A model generated the notes under the pieces. The model made no database searches. It saw only the letters and a list, made by a program, of their open reading frames with translations, and was not told the DNA's origin. DNA of 64,000 nt, from positions 10,032 to 74,031 of the forward strand of contig JAXMDA010000012.1 of NCBI GenBank assembly GCA_046349085.1, written 5' to 3'. Positions within the stretch are counted from its first letter, which is position 1. Each line of letters starts with the position of its first letter. Shown here one piece after another: positions 51,347-61,215 of this stretch. The DNA comes from JAJXWB01 sp046349085 (GTDB lineage Bacteria > Pseudomonadota > Alphaproteobacteria > Rhizobiales > Beijerinckiaceae). A program made the translations under genes and the position numbers.

Positions 51347-53250
51347 TGGTCGCCGCCGCCGCCCGTCGCCGCGCGCACGGCGGCTTCGTTGATGCGCACG
51401 CCGAAGTCCTTTTGCAGGCGCTGCACATATTCGGTCAGCAGGTCGTCGGCGATCACCGCCTTCAATTGCTTCGCCATGTCTCGATTGGCTTCGGAATCCG
51501 GGTTGAACTCCGGCGTCGCCGTGTCGAGAATCTGGAACACCATGCGGCCGCCCGGCGCGTTCGCCGATCCCGCGCCATGATTGGGCTGGTTGAACACGGC
51601 GACGATCGCCTGCGGCTCGAATCCGTCCGCGCCGGTGCGACGCACGTTGGAATTGTGCTTCAACTCCAGCTTTTCGTCGGCCGCGATCTTCGACAATTGC
51701 CCGCCGTCGCGCAGTTTCTTCACAAGTTCGGCAGCCTTGTCGGCGAGGCGCTTGTCGGTGGTGTCGGCGCGCCAGGCGGCTGCGACCTTGTCCTTCACCT
51801 CGTCGAACGAAAGCTGACGCTGCGGATCGACCTTCTGCACTTCGAACCAGACATAGCCGTTGTCCCTGGTCGAGATCGTTTCGTTGTCGACGCCGATGTC
51901 GGAGGCGAAGACGGCGCGCAGCAGGTCGGCCGGCGCGACGAGATCCGCAACGGGCAAGCCGTTGCGATCGAAGCCGCGCTCGTCGATGGCGTCGATCGTG
52001 CGCGCGTCGAGACCCACGGCTTTCGCCGCTTCCGCGAGCGATTTGCCCGAGGCGCGCTGGTCCTCGATCTTGTCGTGCAGGACCTGCACGCTCTTCTTGG
52101 CGCGTTCGCGCGCGATCTCCGCCTTGATCTCGCCGGCGACCTCCGCGAATGGCCGCGCGACGCCGGGCGTGATCGCGGTCACGCGCACGAGCGCCACGCC
52201 GAACTTGCCGGCGACCGGCGCGCTGACCTCGCCCGGCTTCAGCGCGAAGGCGGCCTCCGCTGTCGCCGGGTCGGACACCTGCGCGCGCGTCAGCGAGCCG
52301 AGGTCGATGTCCTTGGGCGAAAGCTTGCGTTCGCTCGCCACGCTGTCGAAGCTCGCGCCGCCCTTGATCTTGGCGGCGGCGGCCTGCGCCTCGGCTTCGT
52401 TGGGGAAAACGATCTGCTGGATATCGCGCTTCTCGGGCGTTCCGAAGCGCGTGTCTTTGGCCGTGTCGTACACCTTCTGCGCATCGGCGTCGGACACGTC
52501 CTCCGGCTTGGCGGCGCTCGTCGGCGTTACGGCGAGCGTCACGATCCTGCGATATTGCGGAGCGAAGAATTGCGCCTTGCGATCGTCGTAGAATTTCTTG
52601 AGCTCGTCCTCGGACGGCTGCGCGGCTTCGCCTGCGTTCGTCGGCGTCAGGATTACATAGTCCACGCTGCGCGCCTGGCCGCGGTAGCGGTCTACGGCGG
52701 CAAGCATCGCCTGCGGCGTCTCCAGAGCGCCGGCGAGCGCCTCGCCGAGTTCCTGGCGCAGGTAGGTGGCCTTCTGCTCGCGCACGAAGCTGCGTTCGTT
52801 GAACCCGTTGTCGCGCAGCACGGCGTCGAAGCGCGCGCGGTCGAAACCGCCGGTTATGGGGTCTTTGAACGAGGGATCGGTCTGAACGGACTTGGCGAGC
52901 TGCTCGTCGGACATGGCGAGCCCGAGGCTGCGCGTCTTCTGGTCGAGCGCGGCCTCCGTGACGAGGCGTCCGAGCACCTGACGGTCGAGGCCGGCCTGCC
53001 GGGCCTCGTCATTGGTCACCACGCGGCGCATACGTTGCTGCAAGCGCTGCAATTCGCTCTGGTAGGCGAAGCGATAGGCCTCCGACGAGATTTCCGTCGA
53101 GCCGACGGTGCCGAGCTTGCCCTGGCCGAATCCGCGGAAAATGTCGCCAATGCCCCAGATGGCGAAGGACACGATGATGACGCCGAAGACGATCGTCATG
53201 ATCGCCTTGCCGAACCAGCTTTGAGACGCCGTGCGCAGGCCGTCGAGCAA
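51343..53250 (-). CDS. ppiD: Membrane-anchored peptidyl-prolyl isomerase PpiD-like
   Basis: A 635-residue periplasmic folding factor. It opens with LDGLRTASQSWFGKAI and one membrane span (about residues 12-34), followed by a SurA/PpiD-type N-terminal chaperone domain (GRLVTEAALDQKTRSLGL). A parvulin-like central domain (YDDRKAQFFAPQYRRIVTLA, IQQIVFPNEAEAQAAAAKI) and further chaperone helices come after. I placed the start at TTG 53250, because CCGGAGG lies seven bases upstream and the family begins with LDGLR; longer frames add an unrelated tail. Its stop overlaps the trpE start by four bases. Confidence 0.9.
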   Translation of the reverse strand: MLDGLRTASQSWFGKAIMTIVFGVIIVSFAIWGIGDIFRGFGQGKLGTVGSTEISSEAYRFAYQSELQRLQQRMRRVVTNDEARQAGLDRQVLGRLVTEAALDQKTRSLGLAMSDEQLAKSVQTDPSFKDPITGGFDRARFDAVLRDNGFNERSFVREQKATYLRQELGEALAGALETPQAMLAAVDRYRGQARSVDYVILTPTNAGEAAQPSEDELKKFYDDRKAQFFAPQYRRIVTLAVTPTSAAKPEDVSDADAQKVYDTAKDTRFGTPEKRDIQQIVFPNEAEAQAAAAKIKGGASFDSVASERKLSPKDIDLGSLTRAQVSDPATAEAAFALKPGEVSAPVAGKFGVALVRVTAITPGVARPFAEVAGEIKAEIARERAKKSVQVLHDKIEDQRASGKSLAEAAKAVGLDARTIDAIDERGFDRNGLPVADLVAPADLLRAVFASDIGVDNETISTRDNGYVWFEVQKVDPQRQLSFDEVKDKVAAAWRADTTDKRLADKAAELVKKLRDGGQLSKIAADEKLELKHNSNVRRTGADGFEPQAIVAVFNQPNHGAGSANAPGGRMVFQILDTATPEFNPDSEANRDMAKQLKAVIADDLLTEYVQRLQKDFGVRINEAAVRAATGGGGDQ

Positions 53251-53335
53251 CGTGAATCCTCCGGAAAAATCGGCGCGGACCATATAGAGGGCGCCCCGCC
53301 GATGCAATGCGGGCCGGCCGCGATATATGGGCGGC

Positions 53336-53674
53336 ATGGTCTCCATCAAGCGTGTCTACGACCTCCGAGAGGAAAGCGACGGCTATCGCGTTCTCGTCGA
53401 TCGCCTGTGGCCGCGCGGCCTGACGCGCGACGAGGCGGCCATCGACGATTGGGCGAAGGAGATCGCGCCGAGCGGCCCCCTGCGCAAATGGTTCGGCCAC
53501 AAGCCGGAGCGCTGGACCGCCTTCGAGAAGAAGTATCGCGCCGAACTGCAGGAGGGGGCGGCGGCCGAGGCGCTGGCCGCGCTCAGGAAGCGCGCCGGGC
53601 GCGTCACCCTGCTGACGGCGACCCGTGACCTCGACCATTCGCATGCGCAGGTTCTGCGGCGGCTGCTCGCCTGA
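53336..53674 (+). CDS. DUF488-family protein
   Basis: A 112-residue protein of the DUF488 family: IKRVYDLREESDGYRVLVDR followed by LWPRGLTRDEAAIDDWAKEIAPS, RKWFGHKPERWTAFEKKYR, and a last strand VTLLTATRDLDHSHAQVL. The family is widespread and its function is unsettled. The conserved Arg, Trp and Lys suggest nucleic-acid or nucleotide contact. ATG 53336 is used; an in-frame start at 53327 is possible. It is divergent from ppiD. Confidence 0.85.
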   Translation: MVSIKRVYDLREESDGYRVLVDRLWPRGLTRDEAAIDDWAKEIAPSGPLRKWFGHKPERWTAFEKKYRAELQEGAAAEALAALRKRAGRVTLLTATRDLDHSHAQVLRRLLA

Positions 53675-53754
53675 GGACGACTGCGGCGAACGGCTCATTG
53701 GCGCGAAGCGCGGCTTCTGCTATCGCCCGCCGCAGATCGTTTAGGGAGACCGAA

Positions 53755-54510
53755 ATGTCCGCGCCTCGCCCGCTCGTTGCTGGAAACTGGAAGATGAACG
53801 GCCTGAAGGGCGCGCTCGCCGAGCTGGAAGCCATTCGCGACGCGGTGAAGGCAGGCGGGGCGGGGCGCGCGGAAGCCGCGCTTTGCCCGCCCTTCACGCT
53901 TGTCGCCGCCGCCGCGGACGCCGCCAGGGGCTCGCCGCTGGCCATCGGCGCACAGGACTGTCACGCCAGGGTCTCGGGCGCCCATACCGGCGATATTTCC
54001 GCGCAGATGCTGAAGGACGCCGGCGCCGCCTACGTGATTGTCGGCCATTCCGAGCGCCGCGCCGACCATGGCGAGACCGACGCCGCCGTGCGCGAAAAGG
54101 CCGCCGCCGCCATCAAGGCGGGGCTCACCGCCATCGTCTGCGTCGGCGAGACGAAGGACGAGCGGGTCGGAGGCAAGGCGCTCGAGGTCGTCGGCGGCCA
54201 GATCGACGGCTCGCTGGACCCGGATTTTCCTGCGACCGATCTCGTCGTCGCCTACGAACCGGTCTGGGCGATCGGCACCGGCCTGACGCCGACGGCGGCC
54301 GACGTCGCCGAAATGCACGCCCATATCCGCGCCAAGCTGGAAAAGACCTACGGCCGCAAGGGCGTGGACATCCGCATTCTCTACGGCGGCTCGGTGAAGC
54401 CCGAGAACGCCGCCGAGCTGATGGGCGTGAAGAACGTCGACGGCGCGCTGGTCGGCGGCGCGAGCCTCAAGGCCAAGGATTTCATGGGGATTGCGGGGGT
54501 GTACAAGTAG
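53755..54510 (+). CDS. tpiA: Triosephosphate isomerase
   Basis: Interconverts dihydroxyacetone phosphate and glyceraldehyde 3-phosphate. The 251-residue barrel has the catalytic Lys13 in AGNWKMNG, His98 in VGHSERR and Glu168 in AYEPVWAIGTG, with the phosphate loop GGSVKPENA near the C-terminus. ATG 53755 follows AGGGAG. The order tpiA-secG-pyrG is conserved in alphaproteobacteria. Confidence 0.97.
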   Translation: MSAPRPLVAGNWKMNGLKGALAELEAIRDAVKAGGAGRAEAALCPPFTLVAAAADAARGSPLAIGAQDCHARVSGAHTGDISAQMLKDAGAAYVIVGHSERRADHGETDAAVREKAAAAIKAGLTAIVCVGETKDERVGGKALEVVGGQIDGSLDPDFPATDLVVAYEPVWAIGTGLTPTAADVAEMHAHIRAKLEKTYGRKGVDIRILYGGSVKPENAAELMGVKNVDGALVGGASLKAKDFMGIAGVYK

Positions 54511-54562
54511 CCGGGACCGCGGGCTTCCAGCCCGCATGCCGGCCGGAGGCCGGCGATCCCGG
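54511..54562. repeat. CCGGGACCGC..GATCCCGGC palindromic repeat
   Basis: GCGGGCTTCCAGCCCGC and GCCGGCCGGAGGCCGGC hairpins enclosed by CCGGGA/TCCCGG, directly after the tpiA stop. Same family as 19352-19422 and 41242-41316. It may double as a 3' mRNA structure. Confidence 0.6.
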
Positions 54563-54641
54563 CTAAAGCTGGCCATCGCGCCTTGCATAGGCTAGAAGGC
54601 CGCCCATATCGGCCTCTGGCCGACCCGAATTCGGAAATCAC

Positions 54642-55052
54642 ATGCAGACCGTTCTCATCGTCATCCACCTCATGGTGGTCGCAGCGCTTGTTGTCGTCGT
54701 GCTGCTGCAGCGCTCGGAAGGCGGCGCGCTCGGCATCGGCGGCGGGGGCGGCGGCGGCTTCTTCACCGGCCGCGGCCAGGCCAATGCGCTGACCCGCGCC
54801 ACGGCGATTCTCGCGACCATCTTCTTCCTGACCTCGATCGCGCTGACCGTGCTGGCCAGCATGAACCACCAGCAGAAGTCGATCTTCGACGGCTCCAAGC
54901 CCGGCCAGACGTCGCCCGCCGGCGCCAACGTCCCGCCGCCGCTGCCGGAGGGCAAGGGCGGCCTGCTGAACGACCTGCAGAAGATGCAGGATCAGAAGCC
55001 CGCCGCGCCGGCGCCCGCGCCCGGCGGACCCTCGGTCCCGCGGTCGCAGTAA
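54642..55052 (+). CDS. secG: Preprotein translocase subunit SecG
   Basis: Small subunit of the SecYEG channel. The 136 residues have two spans (about 1-22 and 50-72) separated by a cytoplasmic glycine-rich loop with LQRSEGGALGIGGGGGGGFF, the hallmark of SecG. A ~60-residue Pro/Ala/Gly-rich tail follows, longer than in E. coli (110 residues in total) but usual in alphaproteobacteria. A perfect intrinsic terminator follows the stop. Confidence 0.94.
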   Translation: MQTVLIVIHLMVVAALVVVVLLQRSEGGALGIGGGGGGGFFTGRGQANALTRATAILATIFFLTSIALTVLASMNHQQKSIFDGSKPGQTSPAGANVPPPLPEGKGGLLNDLQKMQDQKPAAPAPAPGGPSVPRSQ

Positions 55053-55067
55053 CAGTCCAACAGGGCA

Positions 55068-55096
55068 GGGGCCGGGCGACCGGCCCCTTCTCTTTT
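55068..55096 (+). terminator. secG intrinsic terminator
   Basis: GGGGCCGG-GCGA-CCGGCCCC, then TTCTCTTTT. Eight perfect base pairs with a GNRA loop. Confidence 0.85.
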
Positions 55097-55175
55097 GGGC
55101 CTCGCAAGACGGACATGTGGGAAGCGCAATTCGGCGCTCCCCGAATCGATTCAAAAGGGATACGGCTCAAATCCC

Positions 55176-56800
<1,625 letters not shown>

Positions 56801-56804
<4 letters not shown>

Positions 56805-56995
56805 CCAACCCTATCCACGCCCTCGAAATCCGCATCGCGCACCAGGATCGCACGATTGCGGAGCTGAACGAGACCGTCACCGCGCAGTGGCGGAAGATCG
56901 ACGCGCTGGAGCGCGAATTGAAGATGTTGCGCGAGGAAGTGCGCAACTCATTTCCCGCGCGCAGCGAGCCCGAGCCGCCGCCGCCGCACTATTGA
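56801..56995 (+). CDS. slyX: SlyX family protein
   Basis: A 64-residue coiled-coil protein: HALEIRIAHQDRTIAELNET followed by VTAQWRKIDALERELKMLRE and a Pro-rich tail ending PPPPHY. That tail and the heptad pattern define the SlyX family, whose role is unknown. The start GTG overlaps the pyrG stop (GTGA). It is too short to show more. Confidence 0.8.
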
Positions 56996-57043
56996 CCGGG
57001 CAGGGCAGGCGATAGGCTTGCCGCCTCACCGGAGGCCCGGCCC

Positions 57044-57343
57044 ATGTCCCTGCTCGCGAACCTGCCGCCCGTCGATCCCCTCATCGCCCTCGGCGTCGTC
57101 GCCTCGACGGCGGTCACGGACGCCGCTTACGTCTTCTTCAACGCCGCGGTGGGCGCGCGCAAGCGCGTTGCGGCGGCGTCGTGGTCGTCGTGCTGGTATC
57201 TGCTCTCGGCCTTCGCCGTCATCAGCTACACGTCGAATTGGGCCTATGTGCTGTTTGCGGCGATCGGCGCCTGGATCGGCGGCTATCTGTCGATCACCGC
57301 GCTCGACTGGGCCTCGCCGGTCTCCAATCGCTTGCCCCATTGA
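57044..57343 (+). CDS. Small membrane protein, unknown function
   Basis: A 99-residue protein with three hydrophobic segments: PLIALGVVASTAVTDAAYVF, WSSCWYLLSAFAVISY, and WAYVLFAAIGAWIGGYLSIT. The pattern suggests a small integral membrane protein with its N-terminus outside. I do not recognise a named family with confidence. ATG 57044 is 48 bases after the slyX stop. Base composition is like its neighbours. Confidence 0.7.
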   Translation: MSLLANLPPVDPLIALGVVASTAVTDAAYVFFNAAVGARKRVAAASWSSCWYLLSAFAVISYTSNWAYVLFAAIGAWIGGYLSITALDWASPVSNRLPH

Positions 57344-57412
57344 CTGCGCCGGCGCCGCGGCAGAAGCTGTAGCGTGGCCGGAATTTCGACGGCCGCTGCC
57401 GGGAGTATCGAC

Positions 57413-57598
57413 ATGGACTCAAGACGTGATCTGCTTCGAGGCGCGATTTTGAGCGCGTTGGCGCTCGCGGTCCCGACGGATGCCTCGGCGCGCGTGTCTA
57501 CCCCGCTGAATTATCAGCGCGGCGCCAAAATCCGGTGCGGTCGCACGGGATGCCGGCCAGCCAATGCTGGGGCGGCCCCTGCAAGGGTCCGACGCTAG
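57413..57598 (+). CDS. Small exported protein with Tat-like signal peptide
   Basis: A 61-codon ORF beginning MDSRRDLLRG, which fits the twin-arginine motif S-R-R-x-L-L, followed by a short hydrophobic stretch (AILSALALAVP) and an ASA-type cleavage site near residue 26. The mature part would be ~35 residues with two Cys (IRCGRTGCRP). GGGAG lies eight bases before ATG. No family is recognised, and it may be a chance ORF. The tat genes at 60.4 kb could export it. Confidence 0.4.
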   Translation: MDSRRDLLRGAILSALALAVPTDASARVSTPLNYQRGAKIRCGRTGCRPANAGAAPARVRR

Positions 57599-57625
57599 CC
57601 CCGAGAGGAGGGAGATCGGCCAGGC

Positions 57626-58330
57626 TCAGCGCGGCACGGGGACGGGCGCGGCGCGCACCTGTCCGTAGCCGTAGCCCTGCGGCGCGGGCGCGGAATAGGC
57701 GTTTGAATAGCCGCCGCTTGCGCCCTGCTGGCCCGGCGCATTGGGGCCGGACAGCGCAGCGGAATATTGCGATCCGTCGCCGAAAGCGGTCGGCGGCGGC
57801 ACCAGCGGGTTCTGCTGCGGGTTGAACATGCGCTGCCGGGGGTCGACACCCTGCTGCGGAGCCTGGCGGGGAACAGGCGAATAGCCCGATTGCGCAGGGG
57901 CCATGTAGACGGGCTGCTGCGCGTACATCGGCTGCGCATACATCGGCTGCTGCCCGTACATCTGCGGCTGCTGCTGGCGTTGCGCGAACAAGTGTACGCA
58001 GGCCGGATTTTCCTGGTTCGCCTGGTTGGCGCAGTCGAGCACGATCTTCGTGCTGCGCGCGCGATGCCTGGTGCGGCGCGCGGTGCGGCGCGCTGCTCTC
58101 TTGCTCGGCCCGAATGTGGGCTGCGGGCCCGCGATCTCCGGCCCGACGGAATAACCCAGCGCCGCGCCGGCGATCAGACCGATCGGACCGCCGACCATCG
58201 CGCCGGCGATGGCGCCGACCGTGCCGTTGATGAAGCGGGATTGCTCGACCGCGCGCGACTCCGCCAGCGCGAGCGCCGGCGACAGCGCCAGGGCTGTCGT
58301 CAGGAGGAGGAGCGGAAGCGGCTTGCGCAT
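57626..58330 (-). CDS. Exported glycine-zipper protein with Gln/Pro/Tyr-rich tail
   Basis: A 234-residue precursor with a clear Sec signal peptide (RKPLPLLLLTTALALSPALA, residues 2-21). A glycine-zipper segment follows, FINGTVGAIAGAMVGGPIGL then IAGAALGYSVG (about 33-65), then a basic stretch RAARRTARRTRHRARS and a C-x9-C pair. The low-complexity tail has short repeats MYAQP/MYGQQP. It resembles the outer-membrane glycine-zipper proteins of Rhizobiales, but the tail is unusual. Function unknown. Confidence 0.75.
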   Translation of the reverse strand: MRKPLPLLLLTTALALSPALALAESRAVEQSRFINGTVGAIAGAMVGGPIGLIAGAALGYSVGPEIAGPQPTFGPSKRAARRTARRTRHRARSTKIVLDCANQANQENPACVHLFAQRQQQPQMYGQQPMYAQPMYAQQPVYMAPAQSGYSPVPRQAPQQGVDPRQRMFNPQQNPLVPPPTAFGDGSQYSAALSGPNAPGQQGASGGYSNAYSAPAPQGYGYGQVRAAPVPVPR

Positions 58331-58494
58331 GGTTTGGACGCCTTTGTTGCGTCCATTGATCGCGCCGCGTCCTTACCGAACGGCGCCGCAAATTGGGCTA
58401 ATGCCGGTTAAGCCTACGAAACCCTTGCGCGCCGCCCGCATGCGTTTACGCTCCGGCTGCGCTGAAGAGATGGCGCGCAAGAGACTGTGTTCAA

Positions 58495-58833
58495 ATGCCT
58501 TTCGTCATTGCTTTCATCGTCGCCGTCGCCGCCTTCATGGGTTGGCGGCTGATGCAGCCGGCCTGTCCCGGCGGCGCCGTCGTGGCCGATGAGCAACAGT
58601 GCCGGACCGAGTTTGGCGCGGCCTTCTGCGCCAGGGCCATGCCGGAGGCGCTGGCCGCCGGGCGGACCGGCGGCGGCGCTTTCCCGACGCAGGCGAGATG
58701 CCTCGACGAATATCCCGCCTGCATCGAGCGCCCGGACGTCGCGGCATGGACGCCGAAGCCGTCCGGCTATTGCCTGGCGCGCGGGCCGGACGGCGAGATC
58801 GCCCACGTCGAGCCGGTTTACGCGCGCCGGTAG
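58495..58833 (+). CDS. Cys-rich exported protein, DUF1190-like pattern
   Basis: A 112-residue protein with an N-terminal hydrophobic segment (FVIAFIVAVAAFMGW) that may be a signal anchor. Five further Cys are spaced as EQQCRTEFGAAFC, TQARCLDEYPAC and GYC. The pairs C-x7-C and C-x6-C with neighbouring acidic and aromatic residues resemble DUF1190/YgiB-type lipoproteins, but the match is by pattern only. Disulfides in the periplasm are likely. It is flanked by unrelated genes on the opposite strand. Confidence 0.55.
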   Translation: MPFVIAFIVAVAAFMGWRLMQPACPGGAVVADEQQCRTEFGAAFCARAMPEALAAGRTGGGAFPTQARCLDEYPACIERPDVAAWTPKPSGYCLARGPDGEIAHVEPVYARR

Positions 58834-58849
58834 CGCATTTCGCCGCCGC

Positions 58850-60199
58850 TCAGGCGTGGACGGGCGGGGCGCGCTCGGCCGTGTCGATGTCGCGCCCGGT
58901 GTAGTCCGTCATCAGGGCCGCCGCGCCCAGCGAGATCAGCGCGCAGGCGAGGATGTAGGCGGCGATCGCGGCGGAAGTCCCGTAATGGCCCATCAGCCAT
59001 GCGGCGATCAGCGGCGCCGGCCCGCCGGCGATGACGGAGGCGAGCTGGTAGCCGAGCGAGGCGCCGCTGTAGCGCGTCTGGCCCTTGAAGGATTCCGCGA
59101 TCAGCGCCGCCTGCGGCCCGTACATCATGTCGTGCGGGATCAGCGAGACCAGGATCGCAATGAAGACGACGGCCGGCGCCGCCGTGTCGATCATGCGGAA
59201 GTACAGGAAGCCGAAGGCGCCCGTCGCCGCCGCGCCGATCATGTACATGGCCTTGCGGCCGATCCGGTCGGACAGCCAGCCGAAGAACGGAATCGCGAAG
59301 AAGGACACGACGGAGGCCGCGAGGACCGCGAGCAGCAGGAAATCGCGGTTCAGCTTCAGATGGCCCGTGCCGTAGGAGAAGATGAAGGCCGTGAAGATGT
59401 AGAAGGGCGCCTGCTCCGCCATCCGCGCCAGCGCGCTGAGCACGATCTGGCCGGGATGGGTGCGCAGCACCTCCCGCAGCGGCGTGCGGGAGACGCGCTG
59501 CTCGTCGACGATGCGCCGGAATGTCGGCGTCTCCTCGATGCCGAGCCGGATGTAGAGGCCGACCGCGACGAGGATGATCGACAGCGCGAACGGGACGCGC
59601 CACCCCCAGGCGAGGAACTGCTCGCCGGACATGCCGCTGAAGGCGAGCACGGCCAGATTGGCGACGAACAGGCCGACCGGCACGCCGAACTGCGGCCAGG
59701 AGGCGATGAAGCCGCGCGATTCGTTGCTGCGCGCCCATTCCATCGACAGCAGCACCGAGCCGCCCCACTCGCCGCCGACGCCGATCCCCTGGATGACGCG
59801 CAGGACCGTCAGGATGACCGCGCCCCACACGCCGATCTGCTCGTAGGTCGGCACGAGCGCCACCGCGAAGGTCGCGAGCCCCATCAGCAGCAGCGTGGCG
59901 ATGAGCGCAGCCTTGCGGCCGAGGCGGTCGCCGTAGTGCCCGAAGATCGCCGCGCCGACGGGCCGCGCCACGAAGCCGACCGCGTAGATCGCGAAGGCCT
60001 CCAGCGTGCCGGTCAGCGGGTCGGATTTCGGGAAGAAGAGGGGGGCGAAAACAAGCCCCGTGACGATCGAGTAGAGGAAGAAATCGTACCATTCGATCGA
60101 GGTGCCGATCGTGCTGGCGATGACGGCGCGGCGCAACTGGCGCCTGTGTTCGTCTGTCGTGAGCAGCGCGGCCGGCCCCGGTTCAGCCAGGATAGCCAT
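58850..60199 (-). CDS. MFS transporter, metabolite:H+ symporter (MHS) family
   Basis: A 449-residue carrier with twelve predicted spans. RRAVIASTIGTSIEWYDFFL at the first span and ARPVGAAIFGHYGDRLGRKA as motif A are diagnostic of the MHS group (citrate, alpha-ketoglutarate, proline/betaine or shikimate symporters). IQGIGVGGEWGGSVLLSMEW and GWLSDRIGRKAMY follow. The substrate is not deducible. ATG 60199 is preferred because the upstream frame is Arg/Pro-rich and unlike a transporter. The 254-base upstream gap to tatA has no other gene. Confidence 0.9.
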   Translation of the reverse strand: MAILAEPGPAALLTTDEHRRQLRRAVIASTIGTSIEWYDFFLYSIVTGLVFAPLFFPKSDPLTGTLEAFAIYAVGFVARPVGAAIFGHYGDRLGRKAALIATLLLMGLATFAVALVPTYEQIGVWGAVILTVLRVIQGIGVGGEWGGSVLLSMEWARSNESRGFIASWPQFGVPVGLFVANLAVLAFSGMSGEQFLAWGWRVPFALSIILVAVGLYIRLGIEETPTFRRIVDEQRVSRTPLREVLRTHPGQIVLSALARMAEQAPFYIFTAFIFSYGTGHLKLNRDFLLLAVLAASVVSFFAIPFFGWLSDRIGRKAMYMIGAAATGAFGFLYFRMIDTAAPAVVFIAILVSLIPHDMMYGPQAALIAESFKGQTRYSGASLGYQLASVIAGGPAPLIAAWLMGHYGTSAAIAAYILACALISLGAAALMTDYTGRDIDTAERAPPVHA

Positions 60200-60453
60200 A
60201 ACGTGTCTCCGTGCGGGAGGCGGCGTTCGGCCGGGCGCTTGCTGACATCTGCGGCGTCGCGACCTCGGTCGAGGCCGTCGTGGGGGGCGAGATAGCGCGC
60301 GGGGCGCCGCCATCAACCCCGTTCGCATTAAGCGGGCGCGCTCGCCTTGTTTTTGGCGTTTCGCCGTCTTAGGTTCCGGCCAAAGCCGCCGCGCGTTCCC
60401 GCCCGGCGGAGGCGAGGGCCGGCGCGGCCGGAATCGCCTGAGGGAGTTGGCAC

Positions 60454-60696
60454 ATGGGTTCCTTTTCGATCTGGCACTGGCTGATTGTCGGCGGCGTCGC
60501 GCTGTTGCTGTTCGGCGGCAAGGGCAAGATCTCCGACATCATGGGCGACGTCGCCAAGGGCATTAAGTCCTTCAAGAAGGGCATGGCCGAGGACGACAAG
60601 GAAGAGGCCGCGCAGCGGCCCGCCGAGCCCATGAAGACCATCGACCACCAGGCCGCCGCGACGGTCGACAAGGCCGCCGACGCGCGCAAGGTCTGA
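60454..60696 (+). CDS. tatA: Sec-independent translocase subunit TatA
   Basis: Pore-forming subunit of the twin-arginine export system. The 80 residues start with one span (IWHWLIVGGVALLLFGG), the conserved F-G hinge at its end, an amphipathic helix (KISDIMGDVAKGIKSFKKG) and an acidic tail. GAGGGAG precedes the ATG. It is first in tatA-tatB-tatC. Confidence 0.96.
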   Translation: MGSFSIWHWLIVGGVALLLFGGKGKISDIMGDVAKGIKSFKKGMAEDDKEEAAQRPAEPMKTIDHQAAATVDKAADARKV

Positions 60697-60732
60697 TCGC
60701 GCGCCCGTCGGCCCGCGCGGGGTCGCCACAGA

Positions 60733-61215
60733 ATGCTGGACTTCGACGTCGGCAAACTCGTCGTCATCGGCGTGGTCGCGCTCATCGTGATCGGGCCGAA
60801 GGACCTGCCGCGCGTGCTGCGGCAGGTTGGGAACGCCGTGGGCAAGATGCGCCGCATGGCCAACGAGTTTCAGGGCCAGTTCATGGAGGCGATGCGCGAG
60901 GCCGACGTCGAGAACCTCAAGAAGGAGGTCGAGAGCGTCGCCGATCTCGCCAAGGTCGACGTCGCCTTCGATCCCATCCGCGACATGAAGGAACAGATCA
61001 CGTCGGCCGTCGAGGGCGAGGGGCCATCCGCGCCGGCGACCGGGAATCCCGAGATCGCCAGCCTCGACATCGAGGAGCACGCCCCGCCGCCCGACAGGCT
61101 GGCGGTGGAAGCCGCTTTCGAGGAGGCGCCGGCGATCGAGCCGCCGAAAGCGGACACGGCCGAAGCGCGCGGGCCTGAAATCGAATCCGCCAAGCTCGCG
61201 GACAAGAGCGCATGA
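60733..61215 (+). CDS. tatB: Sec-independent translocase subunit TatB
   Basis: TatB forms the substrate-receptor complex with TatC. The 160 residues begin DFDVGKLVVIGVVALIVIGP, then KDLPRVLRQVGNAVGKMRRM, the amphipathic helix that separates TatB from TatA. A long acidic Pro/Ala-rich tail follows. Its stop overlaps the tatC ATG, so the pair is likely made in balance. Confidence 0.95.
   Translation: MLDFDVGKLVVIGVVALIVIGPKDLPRVLRQVGNAVGKMRRMANEFQGQFMEAMREADVENLKKEVESVADLAKVDVAFDPIRDMKEQITSAVEGEGPSAPATGNPEIASLDIEEHAPPPDRLAVEAAFEEAPAIEPPKADTAEARGPEIESAKLADKSA

Noticed and set aside
60200..60453. Upstream extension of the MHS transporter (to 60328)
   Set aside because: The added 43 residues are Arg/Pro-rich and unlike any transporter N-terminus. 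ATG 60199 fits the family and has CGGAG upstream.
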